From Hypomesus transpacificus (Eukaryota > Chordata > Actinopteri > Osmeriformes > Osmeridae), in NCBI RefSeq assembly GCF_021917145.1, contig NC_061065.1, positions 11,219,412 to 11,283,411 of the forward strand: a stretch of 64,000 nt of DNA. Reading direction: 5' to 3'. Below the pieces are notes generated by a model that was not told the origin of the DNA, did no database searches, and saw only the letters and a program-made list of their open reading frames with translations. Made by a program: the position numbers and the translations under genes. Within the stretch, counting starts at the first letter, position 1; each line of letters opens with the position of its first letter. Of this stretch, positions 62,173 to 64,000 are shown piece after piece.

Positions 62173-62536
62173 CAGGGGCGGTTCTACATGGGGTGCCCCC
62201 CCCCCCCCCTCCGGCTCCCTTGAGTTGACTGAATATTTCTTTAATTATTTTTACACATTGTTTTTCTTCTTCTAATACTCATCATGAATCGAGGAATGGA
62301 CATTGCAGCCTTTTTTGCCCCAGTAAATAAAAAAGTGAGAGAAACATATCAAGGTATTAACAGAGCTGAGGAGCTGGAAGAGGGAGAGCCACAGCCATTT
62401 GTATAATTTTAATGTAAAGGAAAATTAAAGTATTCAATGTTTAAATATCATATGTTTCTGTTTTTTAATGTGCCTCTCTGATTAAACACTGGCCCCCCTT
62501 GGCTCTCCCAGTCAAATGTGTCTAGAACCGCCACTA
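62173..62536. mobile_element. hAT-type non-autonomous element with a transposase relic
   Basis: The left end CAGGGGCGGTTCTA and the right end (reverse complement TAGTGGCGGTTCTA) are inverted repeats. The flanking octamers CCTATATG (62165-62172) and CCCATATG (62537-62544) match at 7 of 8 bases, as expected of a hAT target-site duplication. Inside, 62285-62407 encodes a 40-residue frame starting MNRGMDIAAFFAPVNKKV, like the N-terminus of hAT/ZMYM-like transposases, and then a stop. The rest of the transposase is missing. A long C run lies at about 62193-62208. Confidence 0.8.
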
Positions 62537-62713
62537 CCCATATGAATATGAAAATATGACATGAAGATGTTTTCGTAACATGTAAAGCCTTGATTTCATA
62601 AATAGGTCTACGTGCATTCTTTTACACGTAGTAGGCATAGAAAGATTAGGCTAGGAGAGGAATTACACGTAGAAAAATACGAAAGCCGAGATAGTGTAGG
62701 CCTACCTTAATGT

Positions 62714-62727
62714 CCACAAGGGGGCAG
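62714..62727 (+). promoter_or_regulatory. CTCF-like motif
   Basis: CCACAAGGGGGCAG, close to the CTCF core. It lies downstream of the hAT element in otherwise featureless sequence. Confidence 0.35.
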
Positions 62728-62739
62728 TAACGATTAAGT

Positions 62740-63455
62740 TGTATTTCTGGTGGGTGTTCGGCTCGAGAAACAGGTGGCAGTTAGGCTTAAATATGAATTT
62801 GCAATGTTCAATCCCGTATATCACATAGATAATGAGTTAATCTTTAGGCCTATCATTCGATATGCTTTGAAATATTGACAAACATTACAATCTGAACAAC
62901 ATACATACCATGCCAAAAATTACCTAATCAAATTATTTATTTTGTATTCACCTTATACAGTCAAACTGTGAAACAAATACACTGTATTTTGTTAAGGGGG
63001 AAGACTAGTGTGTAAGTCTAAAGTAATATCTTAAAACGAAACAGTTAAGATAGATAGGGTAACATTCAATAACACAGTAGTTGCTATTCCCTCAGTAGGC
63101 CAACTGCATTTCCATAACTTATTGCTATATTTCTGACTTGGCAGTGAAGAGGCCATACATCACAGCAGTGTGAATACTATAGAGTCAGCATGGGTTGGGG
63201 ATTTCCATAATGAACTTAAGAAGTCGTACATCAAAGTATGTATTTTGTTTATTTGAATGTGGAAATGTAAATAAATAAAGTGGAGTTGTTTTGCACCTTA
63301 GTACATCACACTAATGCTGCAGTTGCTCACATTTATTTTACTTTAAATCTGAAATCATTTAGGATGTTACAACAAAACGACTAAATCAGCTAATGGTGCA
63401 GTTACAGCCTCATAGCTGTCACAGAATCTGACAATCTAACAAATAACCACACATG
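62740..63455. other. Featureless AT-rich stretch
   Basis: No exon, RNA gene or clear repeat was seen on either strand. Confidence 0.5.
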
Positions 63456-63460
63456 AAATG

Positions 63461-63660
63461 CGGGAGTCAGGTGGCTGAGCGGTTAGGGAATTGGGCAAGT
63501 AATCCAAAGGTTGCTGGTTCGATTCTTGGCTTTGAAAAAATGACGTTGTGTCCTTGGGCAAGGCACTTCACCCTACTTGCCTCAGGGAGAATGTCCCTGT
63601 ACTTCCTAAGTCTCTCTGGACAAGAGCGTCTGCTAAATAACTAAAATGTAAATGTAAATG
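63461..63660 (+). mobile_element. tRNA-headed SINE, plus strand
   Basis: Starts GTCAGGTGGCTGAGCGGTTA (A box of a Leu/Ser-type tRNA), then GGTTCGATTC (B box). The conserved body TGTCCTTGGGCAAGGCACTT follows. The tail is AGAGCGTCTGCTAAATAACT then an ATGTAA repeat. It is the same family as 36601-36781 and fuller at the tail. Confidence 0.9.
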
Positions 63661-64000
63661 ACATACCAACACAGGATCAGTACAAGATCTAGCAAAGTAT
63701 ACATGTTTGGACAGTCAAAACTCCAATATTGATGTTCTTACAATTGTATTAGAAACATATAACCTATACCTAAAATCCCAGACTTGTGATTAAGGCTTTA
63801 GTTACACTGAATCAAATAACCCTGAGTCACACAGCTGCAGCCCTCACTTAACTCTCTGTTACAACCTTAATGAATCCTAGCGCTCATCACTGCCAAGTCA
63901 GTGCAAGACCTGGTTTCTGTTGATTTGTGTGCCCTGCCGACAGGCAGTTCACACGCTATCGGACTGGACATCGACAGACCTGTCTGCACGTTACACTGGC
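63661..64000. other. Window end, no feature seen
   Basis: No coding, RNA or repeat signal could be supported. Confidence 0.5.

Noticed and set aside
63470-63540. Possible tRNA-Leu/Ser gene
   Set aside because: The A and B boxes are a SINE head; the acceptor stem does not close and the SINE body follows.

Overview
The window is vertebrate nuclear DNA and fits a ray-finned (teleost) fish. It has short GT-AG exons in long AT-rich introns, abundant CA/GA microsatellites, tRNA-headed SINEs with the GCGTCTGCTAAAT-type tail common in teleosts, and DNA-transposon MITEs. I cannot name the species. Nothing bacterial or viral was seen.

Six genes were reconstructed exon by exon, with every intron GT-AG and reading frame kept across every junction. 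They are znf513 (+, 3574-9175), snx17 (-, 33206-13500), atraid (+, 34955-36489), eif2b4 (-, 43620-38201), nme6 (+, 54335-56864) and baalc (-, 60414-58254). A seventh, unidentified minus-strand gene shows only its 3' end (46869-45027, poly(A) signal near 44555). The rest of 46.9-53.9 kb has no gene I can name.

Layout. 1-2.45 kb is non-coding. A housekeeping-type promoter with ETS and YY1 motifs (about 2.46-2.6 kb) precedes znf513. znf513 and snx17 end tail to tail, separated by about 0.9 kb that holds a piggyBac-type MITE and a near-consensus CTCF motif. snx17 and atraid are head to head across 1.75 kb. atraid and eif2b4 are tail to tail. After the gene-poor stretch, nme6 and baalc are again tail to tail. 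The last 2 kb hold a hAT MITE and a SINE.

znf513, snx17, eif2b4 and atraid are all linked on human chromosome 2p23.3, so this is a conserved block, with eif2b4 apparently flipped and atraid moved between eif2b4 and snx17. nme6 and baalc lie on other human chromosomes. The genes act in separate cellular roles (transcription factor, endosomal recycling, membrane EGF-like protein, translation initiation, NDP-kinase family, lipidated signalling adaptor) and form no pathway.

The most interesting observations are an internal exon duplication in znf513, a cluster of near-perfect heat-shock elements beside an snx17 splice donor, tandem repeats abutting three snx17 splice sites, the unidentified gene, and a pair of convergent CTCF-like motifs around snx17-atraid-eif2b4.
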